NCBI GenBank assembly: GCA_028692255.1
Contig: JAQUXS010000013.1
Location: forward strand, 1 to 44,739
Direction of reading: 5' to 3'
From: Clostridium sp.
Lineage (GTDB): Bacteria > Bacillota > Clostridia > Clostridiales > Clostridiaceae
DNA length: 44,739 bases
Under the pieces are notes generated by a model. The model saw only the letters and a list, made by a program, of their open reading frames with translations. It searched no databases and was not told where the DNA came from. Positions 35,575 through 44,007 of this stretch are shown piece after piece. A program made the translations under genes and the position numbers. Each line of letters starts with the position of its first letter. The stretch's first letter is position 1.

Positions 35575-36138
35575 ATGAAAAAACTAGACAAACAATTATT
35601 TATAATCGTTGTTATTGTTGTTATTTTGACATCTACAATCCTAATTGGATATGATTTTAACCAAAAAAAACAATTAGAGATATCTAAATCATATAAAAAT
35701 AACATTCAATTACACAAAGCAAAAAAAAATATAATATACCATATTGATTCAATAAACCTAGATTCACAAAGTAATATATGCACTATAAGTGGGTGGGCTA
35801 TCATAAAAAATGAAAATTCCTATAATATTATGCCTACATTAGTATTAGAAAACAAAAATGGGTATTTATATAAAATAAATACGAGAATAACCATAAGGAA
35901 AGATATAACAACCTTATATAACGGAAAAACTTCAGACCCTAATACCCATCTTACGTGCGAAACTATAAACAATCTTGGAATGACCAAAAATAAATATGTA
36001 TATGATAATTGTGGAATAATTTCAAAATTTAAAATTAATAATCTTAAGAAAAATACATCTTATAAAATCGGTATACAATTAAAGAGAAACAATATCTTAT
36101 ACTTTATTTGGACAAACCAAACATTAGACTTAAAGTAA
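35575..36138 (+). CDS. Small membrane-anchored extracytoplasmic protein
   Basis: The frame opens at 35542, but AAGGAGATACATA points to the ATG at 35575 (MKKLDKQLF), giving about 187 residues. One N-terminal helix (LFIIVVIVVILTSTILIGY) is followed by a ~150-residue outside domain predicted to be beta-rich: IDSINLDSQSNICTISGWAI, then LVLENKNGYLYKINTRITIR, and FKINNLKKNTSYKIGIQLK near the end. The ISGWA motif recalls the VSGWSL strand of the Ig-like repeats in the two hydrolases, but overall similarity is not clear. It is 28 bases upstream of a DUF6056-like gene on the plus strand. I do not recognise the family; an accessory protein for the membrane transferase or glycan is a guess from context. 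Confidence 0.7.
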   Translation: MKKLDKQLFIIVVIVVILTSTILIGYDFNQKKQLEISKSYKNNIQLHKAKKNIIYHIDSINLDSQSNICTISGWAIIKNENSYNIMPTLVLENKNGYLYKINTRITIRKDITTLYNGKTSDPNTHLTCETINNLGMTKNKYVYDNCGIISKFKINNLKKNTSYKIGIQLKRNNILYFIWTNQTLDLK

Positions 36139-36166
36139 AAAATTTTTAATGACGGAGGATTTACTA

Positions 36167-37591
36167 TTGAATTATTTTATAAATAAAGAAAACAAACTTA
36201 AAATTATCTTATCAAATATTTTTAAATCTAAAAAATTTCCATTTTTTATTCTCTTTTTTATTTTAGTATATATTCATAAGTTTCTTAAAATGGATAACGG
36301 TGATGATTTTTGGTTTCAACAAGTAACTAAAGATTATTCTCTTCTTAATTATTTACATTTAAGATATATTGGATGGACAGGCAGAATGACTTCAGAAACA
36401 ATATATTATTTCATTTTTAGAGATTCCGGAAATTTATGGAGACTACTAAATCCACTATTTATAATTTCAACTCTTTGGGGAATTAGTAGAATTGTTTGTG
36501 ATAAAAAGGACAGCAAAAAAAATTATATAATAAATTGGTACATATGCATATGCTGGATATTTATTAGCAAATCAATAATTTTAGATTCGGCAATATGGAT
36601 TAGTGGTTCCATTGTGTATCTTTGGTGCATTACTTTTGCTTTACTAGCAATTATACCATTTAAAGATGCCGTAGTTGGAGAATATAACAAAAATTTAAGT
36701 TCATTTCTTTATATTATTTGTTCATTTCTTGCATCTATGGGAGAAGAGCAAGTCTCTCTTGTACTTTTAGCCTTTTCCACAATAATAAATATGCACATTT
36801 ATATAAAACATAAAAAAATTTATAAATATTTAGTAGTTGAAAATATAGTTAATGCTATAGGAACGCTTATATTATTTATAGCGCCTGGCAATTATGTTAG
36901 AAATTACAAAGAAACTATCAATTGGTTCCCTAACTATAACTTGCTTAGCAAATGGGAATTTGCATTTAATGGAATACAATGGTTAATGAATACGCTATTA
37001 AATACTAGCGGAATAATATTTCTTTTTATACTCTTAACATTAAGTTTATCGGTTTATAAAAAAAATAATGGTTTTAAGAATGGATTTTCTATTATAATAC
37101 CTTTTTTAGGATGTATATTGATTATTAGCTCTATGCTATTTTCTATAAATACACTTTTACCTACTGAAATAGCTCAGCATTTAAAGTTTCCTCACATGTA
37201 TTATCATATACATAATATTTTAAATAAATTGTTTTTCGATTTTAATACTCCAAATCCATTTGCTTTGAAAAAGCTTGCAACTATAAAATTTATTTTATGG
37301 CCTGTAATAATTTTAACAGTTCCATATTTTATATTATATTTATATGATTTTAAGACCAAAGGAGTATATGTTGCTTTAATATATATTGCAGGATTATGTT
37401 CTGCAGCTGTTATGTTTGTTTCTTCCACAATGTATGCCTCTGGTCCAAGAACATTTTTCGTACTTGCAATAATGTTTTTTATTGTTTTTATTAGTATGAT
37501 AAAAGAATCAAATTTATTATTCAAAAAAAGATATGTTATTATTTTAGGCATTTTAACAATATTTAAGTATTTATATATTTTTTATTTTTAA
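36167..37591 (+). CDS. Polytopic membrane protein, DUF6056-like (putative GT-C)
   Basis: A membrane protein of about 474 residues with roughly ten to twelve helices. The first outside loop has KMDNGDDFWFQQVTKDY and LRYIGWTGRMTSETIYYF: the G-D-D plus W-x-G-R pattern I associate with the DUF6056 family, with an acidic pair where GT-C enzymes keep their catalytic residues. SAIWISGSIVYLW and GEEQVSLVLL then IAPGNYVR are further family-like segments. The frame opens at an ATG at 36149, but GGAGG falls inside it, 8 bases before a TTG at 36167 (MNYFINKENK), the better start. Co-transcribed with the small protein upstream. Sugar transfer outside the membrane is inference. Confidence 0.75.
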   Translation: MNYFINKENKLKIILSNIFKSKKFPFFILFFILVYIHKFLKMDNGDDFWFQQVTKDYSLLNYLHLRYIGWTGRMTSETIYYFIFRDSGNLWRLLNPLFIISTLWGISRIVCDKKDSKKNYIINWYICICWIFISKSIILDSAIWISGSIVYLWCITFALLAIIPFKDAVVGEYNKNLSSFLYIICSFLASMGEEQVSLVLLAFSTIINMHIYIKHKKIYKYLVVENIVNAIGTLILFIAPGNYVRNYKETINWFPNYNLLSKWEFAFNGIQWLMNTLLNTSGIIFLFILLTLSLSVYKKNNGFKNGFSIIIPFLGCILIISSMLFSINTLLPTEIAQHLKFPHMYYHIHNILNKLFFDFNTPNPFALKKLATIKFILWPVIILTVPYFILYLYDFKTKGVYVALIYIAGLCSAAVMFVSSTMYASGPRTFFVLAIMFFIVFISMIKESNLLFKKRYVIILGILTIFKYLYIFYF

Positions 37592-37629
37592 TTTAAGCAT
37601 TAATTTTAGACTAATTATTTATTGCATTC

Positions 37630-37664
37630 CAATAAGCATTAAACTATAATGTATATGCTTATTG
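37630..37664 (+). terminator. Hairpin after the DUF6056-like gene
   Basis: A perfect 10-bp stem (37630-37639 with 37655-37664) with a 15-base loop, followed by GTGTTTATGTAATTTTA. The T tract is weak, so this is a probable rather than certain terminator. Confidence 0.5.
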
Positions 37665-37714
37665 TGTTTATGTAATTTTATGGGCATAATTTACGAAAGA
37701 AGGTGCATAAAAAA

Positions 37715-39181
37715 TTGGGAAAACTTGATCAAAATGAAACTCCCTTATTTGATGCTTTAATGGAATATGTAAACAGAAACACCATACCTTTTCACGTCCC
37801 TGGTCACAAAAAAGGATATGGTATGGATGAAGAATTTAAAAATTTTATAGGTGAAAACGCATTTAAAATTGATGTTACTGTTTTTAAGTTGGTAGATAGT
37901 CTTCACCATCCAACTGGTCCCATAAAAAAAGCTCAAGAACTTGCTGCAAAGGCTTATGGTGCAAAGGCCTCTTTTATATCTGTAAGCGGTACATCAGGTG
38001 CAATTGAAGCAATGATTATGTCCGTAGTAAAAGATGGAGATAAAATAATTATTCCAAGAAATGTACATAAATCAGTTACAGGAGCTGTAATTTTAAGCGG
38101 TGCTGTACCTATATATATGCAGCCTGAACTTGATAAGGAAATTGGAATAGCTCATGGCGTAACTCCTGAAACTGTAGAAAATACACTAAAAGAAAATCCA
38201 GATGCAAAAGCAGTACTTCTAATAAATCCTACTTATTATGGTGTTGCAACTGATATAAAAAAGATAGCCAAAATAGTTCATTCTCATAATATACCACTAA
38301 TTGTTGATGAGGCACATGGACCACATCTTGGCTTTAATGATAGATTGCCTGTATCGGCTATTGATGCTGGTGCTGATATGTGTGCTCAAAGCACACATAA
38401 AATAATAGGTGCATTAACTCAGTGTTCCTTACTCCATGTATGTTCTGACAGAATAGATATACATAAAGTTCAGCAAGTATTAAATATACTTCAAACTACA
38501 TCACCATCTTATATTCTTATGGCATCTTTAGATTGTGCAAGAAGGCAAATAGCCTTTCATGGCAAAGAACTTTTAGATTACGCTATTGACCTCTGCACTT
38601 ACACAAGAAACGAAATAAACAAAATACCCGGTTTTTACTGCTTCGGTGAGGAAATTCTAGAAAAAGATGGCGTATATTCACTTGACCCAACTAAAGTTAC
38701 TATAACCTGCAGAGATTTAGGAATAACAGGTTATAAGCTTGATACAATACTTTCAGAAAAATATCACATTCAAATGGAACTATCTGATTTATACAACGTT
38801 TTAATGGTAGGTTCTTTTGGAGATAAAAAAGAAAATGTAGAAAAACTTTTAGCTGCATTGAGGGAAATAAGCAGTGAATATTATGGAAAAGGTAATAAGA
38901 AATCCGATTTTATTGACATTCCACCTATTCCAGAACAAATTTTAATTCCAAGGAAAGCTTTTTATGGAGATAAAATTTCAATTCCATTAAGTGAAAGTTC
39001 TGGAGAAATAAGTGGAGAATTTCTACTGGCATATCCACCAGGAATCCCTGTACTGTGTCCAGGTGAAAGAATAACTCCTGAAATAATAAATTATATAAAA
39101 AAGCTAAAAGAAACTGGTCTCTATGTACAGGGCACAGAAGATCCAGAAGTTTTAAATATAAAAGTTTTAAAAGTAAAATAA
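37715..39181 (+). CDS. Orn/Lys/Arg decarboxylase, small SpeA type
   Basis: A PLP-dependent decarboxylase of about 488 residues, the short Gram-positive type. FHVPGHKKGYGMDEEF at the N-terminus, SVSGTSGAIEAMIMSV, VDEAHGPHLGF and SAQ-like CAQSTHKIIGALTQCSLLH (Lys of STHK binds PLP) are all diagnostic. The C-terminal domain begins near PPIPEQILIPRKAFYGDK and ends with YVQGTEDPEVLNIKVLK. A GTG at 37703 opens the frame but lies within the ribosome binding site AGAAGG, so the TTG at 37715 (MGKLDQNETPL) is more likely. Substrate (lysine, arginine or ornithine) cannot be decided. It has no obvious link to the glycan genes; polyamine or cadaverine synthesis is expected. Confidence 0.92.
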   Translation: MGKLDQNETPLFDALMEYVNRNTIPFHVPGHKKGYGMDEEFKNFIGENAFKIDVTVFKLVDSLHHPTGPIKKAQELAAKAYGAKASFISVSGTSGAIEAMIMSVVKDGDKIIIPRNVHKSVTGAVILSGAVPIYMQPELDKEIGIAHGVTPETVENTLKENPDAKAVLLINPTYYGVATDIKKIAKIVHSHNIPLIVDEAHGPHLGFNDRLPVSAIDAGADMCAQSTHKIIGALTQCSLLHVCSDRIDIHKVQQVLNILQTTSPSYILMASLDCARRQIAFHGKELLDYAIDLCTYTRNEINKIPGFYCFGEEILEKDGVYSLDPTKVTITCRDLGITGYKLDTILSEKYHIQMELSDLYNVLMVGSFGDKKENVEKLLAALREISSEYYGKGNKKSDFIDIPPIPEQILIPRKAFYGDKISIPLSESSGEISGEFLLAYPPGIPVLCPGERITPEIINYIKKLKETGLYVQGTEDPEVLNIKVLKVK

Positions 39182-39190
39182 GAAAAATTT

Positions 39191-39247
39191 AAAAAGTACG
39201 TTATAATATGCACATAAAATTGTGTTTAGACTTATAATGTACTTTTT
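39191..39247. terminator. Bidirectional terminator between convergent genes
   Basis: A 16-bp stem (39191-39206 with 39232-39247) with one G-U and a 25-base loop. A-rich on the left and T-rich on the right, it can serve both the decarboxylase gene ending at 39181 and the acyltransferase gene ending at 39261. Confidence 0.8.
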
Positions 39248-39260
39248 AATATAATAATTT

Positions 39261-40382
39261 TTAGCTAGCAACATCTTGATTCTTCATTCTATTGAGATGC
39301 TTTTTATATTTATTTCCTGTCATACAAAAGCTTAAAATATTAATTTTTGACAAAATAAAAATACTTATGTATGATGCAAAAAATACAAACATAGGTGATA
39401 TTATCATATACACAACTGGCCATGTTGATGCACACTTTTGAAAAATTATTATTGAAATATTTCTAAATAAATAATGTATTAAATAAATTCCAAATGATAA
39501 GTATGAAATATTTAATATAATAGACTTAACTTTTTTTGATAATTTATGTTCTTGAACTAATTGTCTGATAAAAGCAAATATTGCAAAAGACATTATAACT
39601 ATATTGGGATTTGTAAAATTCTGAGGAAAAGTACTAAACCCACCTATTTTATTTTGATAAAAATAGCTCATCGCTGCTGTCATAAACCATCCAATAATGA
39701 AAATTATAAATAACTTAATCATATTAAATTTCTTATTAGTATTTGCCAATTTATATCCTAATACATAATAACCTACATAACCTGAAAGCAAATTTAAATT
39801 TGCATAATCTGCAAATTTAGCACCTGGGAAAAATCCTTGAAAAAATGGTATTAGAACACCAAAGACAATCCACAGTAGCAACATGTAGTTAATAAGACTT
39901 TTATTTTCTTTATTTACAAAGCAACTAAGTAACGGTGTTATTAAATAAATTCCAACAATCACATATAAATACCACAAATGGCCTGCATAATCTCTAGCAG
40001 AAAATATTGATTTAATAAATTCCTTAAAAATTACATATTTGCCACCAGAATGTCTATATATAATAATATAGATTATATCCCATGTAATAAACGGCACAAG
40101 TATTTTGTGTAATCTATTTTTAAATAGGTATTTAATTGAATTATTTTTCTTACTATCTAACAATAAGGCTCCTGATATCATTAAAAAAATAGGTACATCA
40201 AATCTTGTAAATGTTAGTAAAACATTATCGACTTGCCAACGTAAAGTGTGATTATAAATAGGATAATTCAACTCACTAAAATAACCCCATGTATGATTTA
40301 AAATAACTGCAAACATAGCAGTAACACGCAGTACATCAAAATATTCAATTCTTTTATTCTTTTTTTCATTTGCTAATTTCAA
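39261..40382 (-). CDS. Acyltransferase-3 family membrane protein
   Basis: A 373-residue protein with about ten hydrophobic helices. The N-terminus (RIEYFDVLRVTAMFAVILNH) has the F-D-x-L-R and conserved His of acyltransferase family 3 (OafA/WecH/NodX-like), and FDVPIFLMISGALLL with the downstream Arg-rich FKNRLHKILVPFITW is the next family block; AGHLWYLYVIVGIYLITPLL follows. Such proteins O-acetylate or succinylate surface polysaccharides, taking the acyl group across the membrane. No soluble SGNH domain is attached. It stands alone between a bidirectional terminator and an autolysin-like gene. Acetylation of the locus polysaccharide is likely but unproven. Confidence 0.88.
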   Translation of the reverse strand: MKLANEKKNKRIEYFDVLRVTAMFAVILNHTWGYFSELNYPIYNHTLRWQVDNVLLTFTRFDVPIFLMISGALLLDSKKNNSIKYLFKNRLHKILVPFITWDIIYIIIYRHSGGKYVIFKEFIKSIFSARDYAGHLWYLYVIVGIYLITPLLSCFVNKENKSLINYMLLLWIVFGVLIPFFQGFFPGAKFADYANLNLLSGYVGYYVLGYKLANTNKKFNMIKLFIIFIIGWFMTAAMSYFYQNKIGGFSTFPQNFTNPNIVIMSFAIFAFIRQLVQEHKLSKKVKSIILNISYLSFGIYLIHYLFRNISIIIFQKCASTWPVVYMIISPMFVFFASYISIFILSKINILSFCMTGNKYKKHLNRMKNQDVAS

Positions 40383-40546
40383 TTTAAGTTTTTCTCCTAA
40401 CTACTTAATTTTTAATTTTGTAACAATTTATTATAACATCGAATTTTATATTTTTCAAAAGATGAAACAGGAATTATTTTAATAATAAACTAAAATTTTA
40501 AAAACACAAAACTAATTAAATAAAAATTATGAATATCATTAAAGTA

Positions 40547-40591
40547 AAGAAGAGATATTCAAATTGTTAACAATTTAAAATATCTCTTCTT
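40547..40591 (-). terminator. Terminator after the amidase-like gene
   Basis: A perfect 13-bp stem (40547-40559 with 40579-40591); the loop itself contains the palindrome AAATTGTTAACAATTT. On the minus strand the stem ends in TTCTTTACTTT. It lies about 35 bases after the stop at 40625. Confidence 0.75.
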
Positions 40592-40624
40592 AATTAGGTG
40601 TTACATATTAAAACTTATAAAATG

Positions 40625-43600
40625 TTAGTTATGGAATGCAAAATGGAAAGCATCAATTCCTGGTGCATCAATCATACTTCTAATATGAATTGTATTATTC
40701 TGATTGTCAGCAACATATGCTAAAGTACGATCATTTGGATTTACCCAACCCATAAACATAAATGTGTGTGTTGGATAAGCTGTCCCATCTGAAACTGTGA
40801 AACATATATTACCTGGATACAAATTATTTATATTGTAATCCTGCTGCCATCCTAAAGATTGGATGTATGGTACATAATGCTCTGTATTTGCCATTCCCCA
40901 AGGGACACCAATTCCAAGATCTCTTAAAACAGAACTTGAAAAATAAACACAGTTATTTTCATATTCTCCACCGTGAAGATTTACAGCCTGCTGTTCTGCA
41001 TAATTTAAATTGGACTGATTACTTACAAACGAAACTATTTTAGATGCCCAACCAGTATTAGATCCTTTATAAAACTCTATATTATCTTCTACTACGTTTC
41101 CATCATTTCCTACACTTTTAACAGTTAATAAATGTATCCCATAAGATAGTGAAGCTGTTCCAACATCAGATATAAATCCGCTATTCACACCATTAGTATA
41201 TCCTGGATATACTTTATCTACATCTGTTCTTGATAAACCCAATTGTGCATTTATAACATAATTACCATCTATAAACATTTGTACATTTTTAACTCCAAAT
41301 GCATAAAGTGACCAACCTTTTACTTCTATACAATTTTGTACTGTATCACCATTACTTGGAGTATCTACGCATAGTCTACTTGGTAAATCTGAAGTTCCTG
41401 CTGGAAGTACATATATCTCAGTACTATTTTTTGCTGTTGTGCCATCTTTACCAGTACTAACAACGTTTATTGTGTGAATCCCTACAGCTAACTTGGATAT
41501 ATCAAAAGTTGTACTATATCCACTGTTAGAAGCTCCGCTATATGCATTAGGGTATGCATTTGAAAATGTATTATCAACATCTGTTCTTGATATTCCTGTT
41601 GTTGCATTCACTGCAGTTCCATTATCTGCGGATACTTGTACACTTTTCACTCCATTTATATCTAAAGACCATCCACTTACAGTTATCTGTTTAGAATTTA
41701 CTTGTGAATAATTAGGAGTATCTATACATACTTGTCCTGGCATGTTCTGTTCTGACACTTTTTTGATATTAACTGTTTCTACTGCCTGCTTTCCATCATT
41801 TCCTGTACTTACAACTTTTAATGTATGTGTACCATCTGAAAGTGCTGGTATTTGTACATTAGCAGTATATCCACTTGTACTTCCTCCAAGGTATCCTGGA
41901 AATGATTTATCAACATCTGACCTTGGTTCTCCTATTGCTGCATCTGTTGCATTTGCATCATCAATGTATACTTGTACCTTTTGTACTCCATATCCATTTA
42001 GTGACCAGCCTGATACTGTTAACGTATCTCCACTTTTTACTGCGACACCACTTTTAGGTGTATCTATACATACTGCTTGTGGCATATTTTTTCCACCATT
42101 AGGTACTCTATTTATAGATACATTTTGTGTCGTTACAACTCCATCATTTCCTATACTTTTTACTGTCAAAGTATGAGAGCCTACTGATAAAGATGAAACA
42201 TCTAAACTTGTACTGTATCCACTTTTAGCTCCACCTGTATATCCTGGGTACACAGTATTAACATCTGGTCTTGATAACCCTGCTGGTGCATTCACTGCAG
42301 TTCCATTATCTATAGCTACTTGTACCTCTTTTACTCCTGTAACATTTAATGACCAACCTGATACTGTTAATGTATTAGAATTTATTACAGAATTATTTGA
42401 AGGTGTGTCTACACATATCTTTCCAGGCATACTCTGTTCTGATACTTCTTTTATACTAACTGTACTTACTGCCTGCTTTCCATCATTTCCTGTACTTACA
42501 ACTTTTAATGTATGTGTTCCATCTGAAAGTGCTGGTATTTTTACATTAGCAGTATATCCACTGGTTTTTCCTCCAAGATATCCTGGGTATACTTTATCAA
42601 CATCTGGTCTTGATATTCCCGTTGTTGCATCTGTTGCATTTGCATCATCTATGAATACTTGTACCTTTTGTACTCCATATCCACTTAGTGACCAGCCTGA
42701 TACTGTTAACGCATCTCCACTTTTTACTGTAGTACCATTTTTAGGTGTATCAATACATACTGACTGTGGCATATTTTTTCCACCATTAGGTACTCTACTT
42801 ATAGTTACATTTTGTGTTGTTATAGCTCCATCATTTCCTATACTTTTTACTGTCAAAGTATGTGCTCCTGTGGATAAAGATGAAACATCTAAACTTGTAC
42901 TGTATCCACTTTTAGCTCCACCTGTATATCCCGGATACACTTTATCAACATCTGGTCTTGATATTCCTGGTACTGTATTTGTTGCTGTTCCATTATCCAC
43001 AGATACTTGTACTTGTTTTACTCCTGTAACATTTAATGCCCAACCTGATACTGTTAATGTATTAGAATTTATTACAGAATTATTTGAAGGTGTGTCTACA
43101 CATACCCTCCCTGGCATACTCTGTTCTGATACTTCTTTTATACTAACGGTGCCTACTGCCTGCTTTCCATCATTTCCTGTACTTACAACTTTTAATGTAT
43201 GTGTACCATCTGAAAGTGCTGGTATTTTTATATTGGCAGTATATCCACTTGTACTTCCTCCAACATATCCTGGATATGCTTTATCTACATCTGGTCTTGA
43301 TATTCCTAATGTTGCAGCTGTTGCATTTGCATCATCTATGAATACTTGTACTTTTTGTACCCCATATCCACTTAGTGACCAACCTGATACTGTCAATGTA
43401 CCTCCACTTTTTACTGTGGTACCATTTTGGGGTGTATCTATACATATTGCTTGTGGCATATTTTTTCCGCCTGCTGCAACTTTATATATAGTTACACTTT
43501 GAGTTTTTGAAGTCCCGTCATTTCCTATACTATTTACTGTTATAGTATGTGCTCCTGTGGATAAAGAAGATATATCTAAGTTTGCACTGTATCCACTATT

Positions 43601-43909
43601 TACTCCACCTGTATATCCTGGATATGTTTTATCTACATCTGGTCTTGATAGACCTGCTGCTGCAGATGTTGCAGCTCCATTATCAATAGATATTTGTACC
43701 TCTTTTACTCCACTTTTATTTAATGACCACCCTGAAACAGTTAAATTATTATTACTTGTTGTTGAATTGTTTGCAGGGGTGTCTATACATATGATACTTG
43801 ATGAATTACCGTTTGTGTCAGCCATAGCAACCGTTGTAAATCCACTAAATAACATTAAAAAAGAGCATAAAAAGGCCACAAATCTCGACTTTATTTGGTT
43901 TTTTTTCAT
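40625..43909 (-). CDS. Secreted protein with eight Ig-like repeats and a C-terminal NlpC/P60- or CHAP-like domain
   Basis: About 1094 residues. AGGAGGTGATATG sets the ATG at 43909 (or 43912); the frame opens at 43930. The signal peptide (MKKNQIKSRFVAFLCSFLML...) ends near VAMA-DT. Eight ~114-residue repeats (41066-43795) follow, of the same type as in the glucosaminidase at 28425: CVDTP, VSGWSL, VQVxID, SRPDVDKVYPGY, SGY, HTLTVKSIGNDG. The last ~140 residues form a small globular domain with NNCVYFSSSVLRDLG, YPTHTFMFMGW and YVADNQNN; in the long frame these place Cys994, His1055 and Asp1075-Asn1076 as a likely catalytic set of the papain-like NlpC/P60 or CHAP class. Peptidoglycan amidase or endopeptidase activity is expected. 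A SigD-like promoter candidate lies upstream. Confidence 0.88.
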   Translation of the reverse strand: MKKNQIKSRFVAFLCSFLMLFSGFTTVAMADTNGNSSSIICIDTPANNSTTSNNNLTVSGWSLNKSGVKEVQISIDNGAATSAAAGLSRPDVDKTYPGYTGGVNSGYSANLDISSLSTGAHTITVNSIGNDGTSKTQSVTIYKVAAGGKNMPQAICIDTPQNGTTVKSGGTLTVSGWSLSGYGVQKVQVFIDDANATAATLGISRPDVDKAYPGYVGGSTSGYTANIKIPALSDGTHTLKVVSTGNDGKQAVGTVSIKEVSEQSMPGRVCVDTPSNNSVINSNTLTVSGWALNVTGVKQVQVSVDNGTATNTVPGISRPDVDKVYPGYTGGAKSGYSTSLDVSSLSTGAHTLTVKSIGNDGAITTQNVTISRVPNGGKNMPQSVCIDTPKNGTTVKSGDALTVSGWSLSGYGVQKVQVFIDDANATDATTGISRPDVDKVYPGYLGGKTSGYTANVKIPALSDGTHTLKVVSTGNDGKQAVSTVSIKEVSEQSMPGKICVDTPSNNSVINSNTLTVSGWSLNVTGVKEVQVAIDNGTAVNAPAGLSRPDVNTVYPGYTGGAKSGYSTSLDVSSLSVGSHTLTVKSIGNDGVVTTQNVSINRVPNGGKNMPQAVCIDTPKSGVAVKSGDTLTVSGWSLNGYGVQKVQVYIDDANATDAAIGEPRSDVDKSFPGYLGGSTSGYTANVQIPALSDGTHTLKVVSTGNDGKQAVETVNIKKVSEQNMPGQVCIDTPNYSQVNSKQITVSGWSLDINGVKSVQVSADNGTAVNATTGISRTDVDNTFSNAYPNAYSGASNSGYSTTFDISKLAVGIHTINVVSTGKDGTTAKNSTEIYVLPAGTSDLPSRLCVDTPSNGDTVQNCIEVKGWSLYAFGVKNVQMFIDGNYVINAQLGLSRTDVDKVYPGYTNGVNSGFISDVGTASLSYGIHLLTVKSVGNDGNVVEDNIEFYKGSNTGWASKIVSFVSNQSNLNYAEQQAVNLHGGEYENNCVYFSSSVLRDLGIGVPWGMANTEHYVPYIQSLGWQQDYNINNLYPGNICFTVSDGTAYPTHTFMFMGWVNPNDRTLAYVADNQNNTIHIRSMIDAPGIDAFHFAFHN
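41066..43795 (-). repeat. Eight Ig-like repeat units, partly as ~690-bp two-unit blocks
   Basis: Units alternate between type A (SNTLTVSGWSLNVTGVKEVQ, with 'DNGTA') and type B (KSGDTLTVSGWSLSGYGVQK, with 'DDANAT'). Blocks starting near 41755, 42444 and 43133 are highly similar over long stretches (for example CTGCCTGCTTTCCATCATTT), spaced about 690 bases. Units 7 and 8 are more divergent. Confidence 0.9.
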
Positions 43910-43931
43910 CATATCACCTCCTTCGTACAAG

Positions 43932-43958
43932 TTATCGAATACTTTAGCCTAAAATTTA
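43932..43958 (-). promoter_or_regulatory. SigD (sigma-28)-like promoter candidate before the amidase-like gene
   Basis: On the minus strand TAAA (43958-43955), exactly 15 bases, TTCGATAA (43939-43932), against the consensus TAAA-N15-GCCGATAA. The implied start site leaves only a very short leader before the AGGAGG at 43917-43922, which weakens the case. An alternative SigA reading of the upstream region is TTGAAA-N17-TACTTT. Confidence 0.4.
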
Positions 43959-44007
43959 GTCTTAAAGTAAATAATTTATTATTTTTTTTCAAATAAAAGG
44001 AGGCGCT

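Noticed and set aside
37204-37551. Minus-strand open frame of 115 codons
   Set aside because: It is antisense to the C-terminal helices of the DUF6056-like gene and has no ribosome binding site or family resemblance.
42405-43502. Long open frame on the plus strand (365 codons), and similar ones at 41742-42176, 29960-30448 and 30812-31135
   Set aside because: These are antisense to the repeat arrays. The translations are themselves repetitive copies of the array period, have no ribosome binding sites and show no protein-like composition beyond the mirrored repeat.
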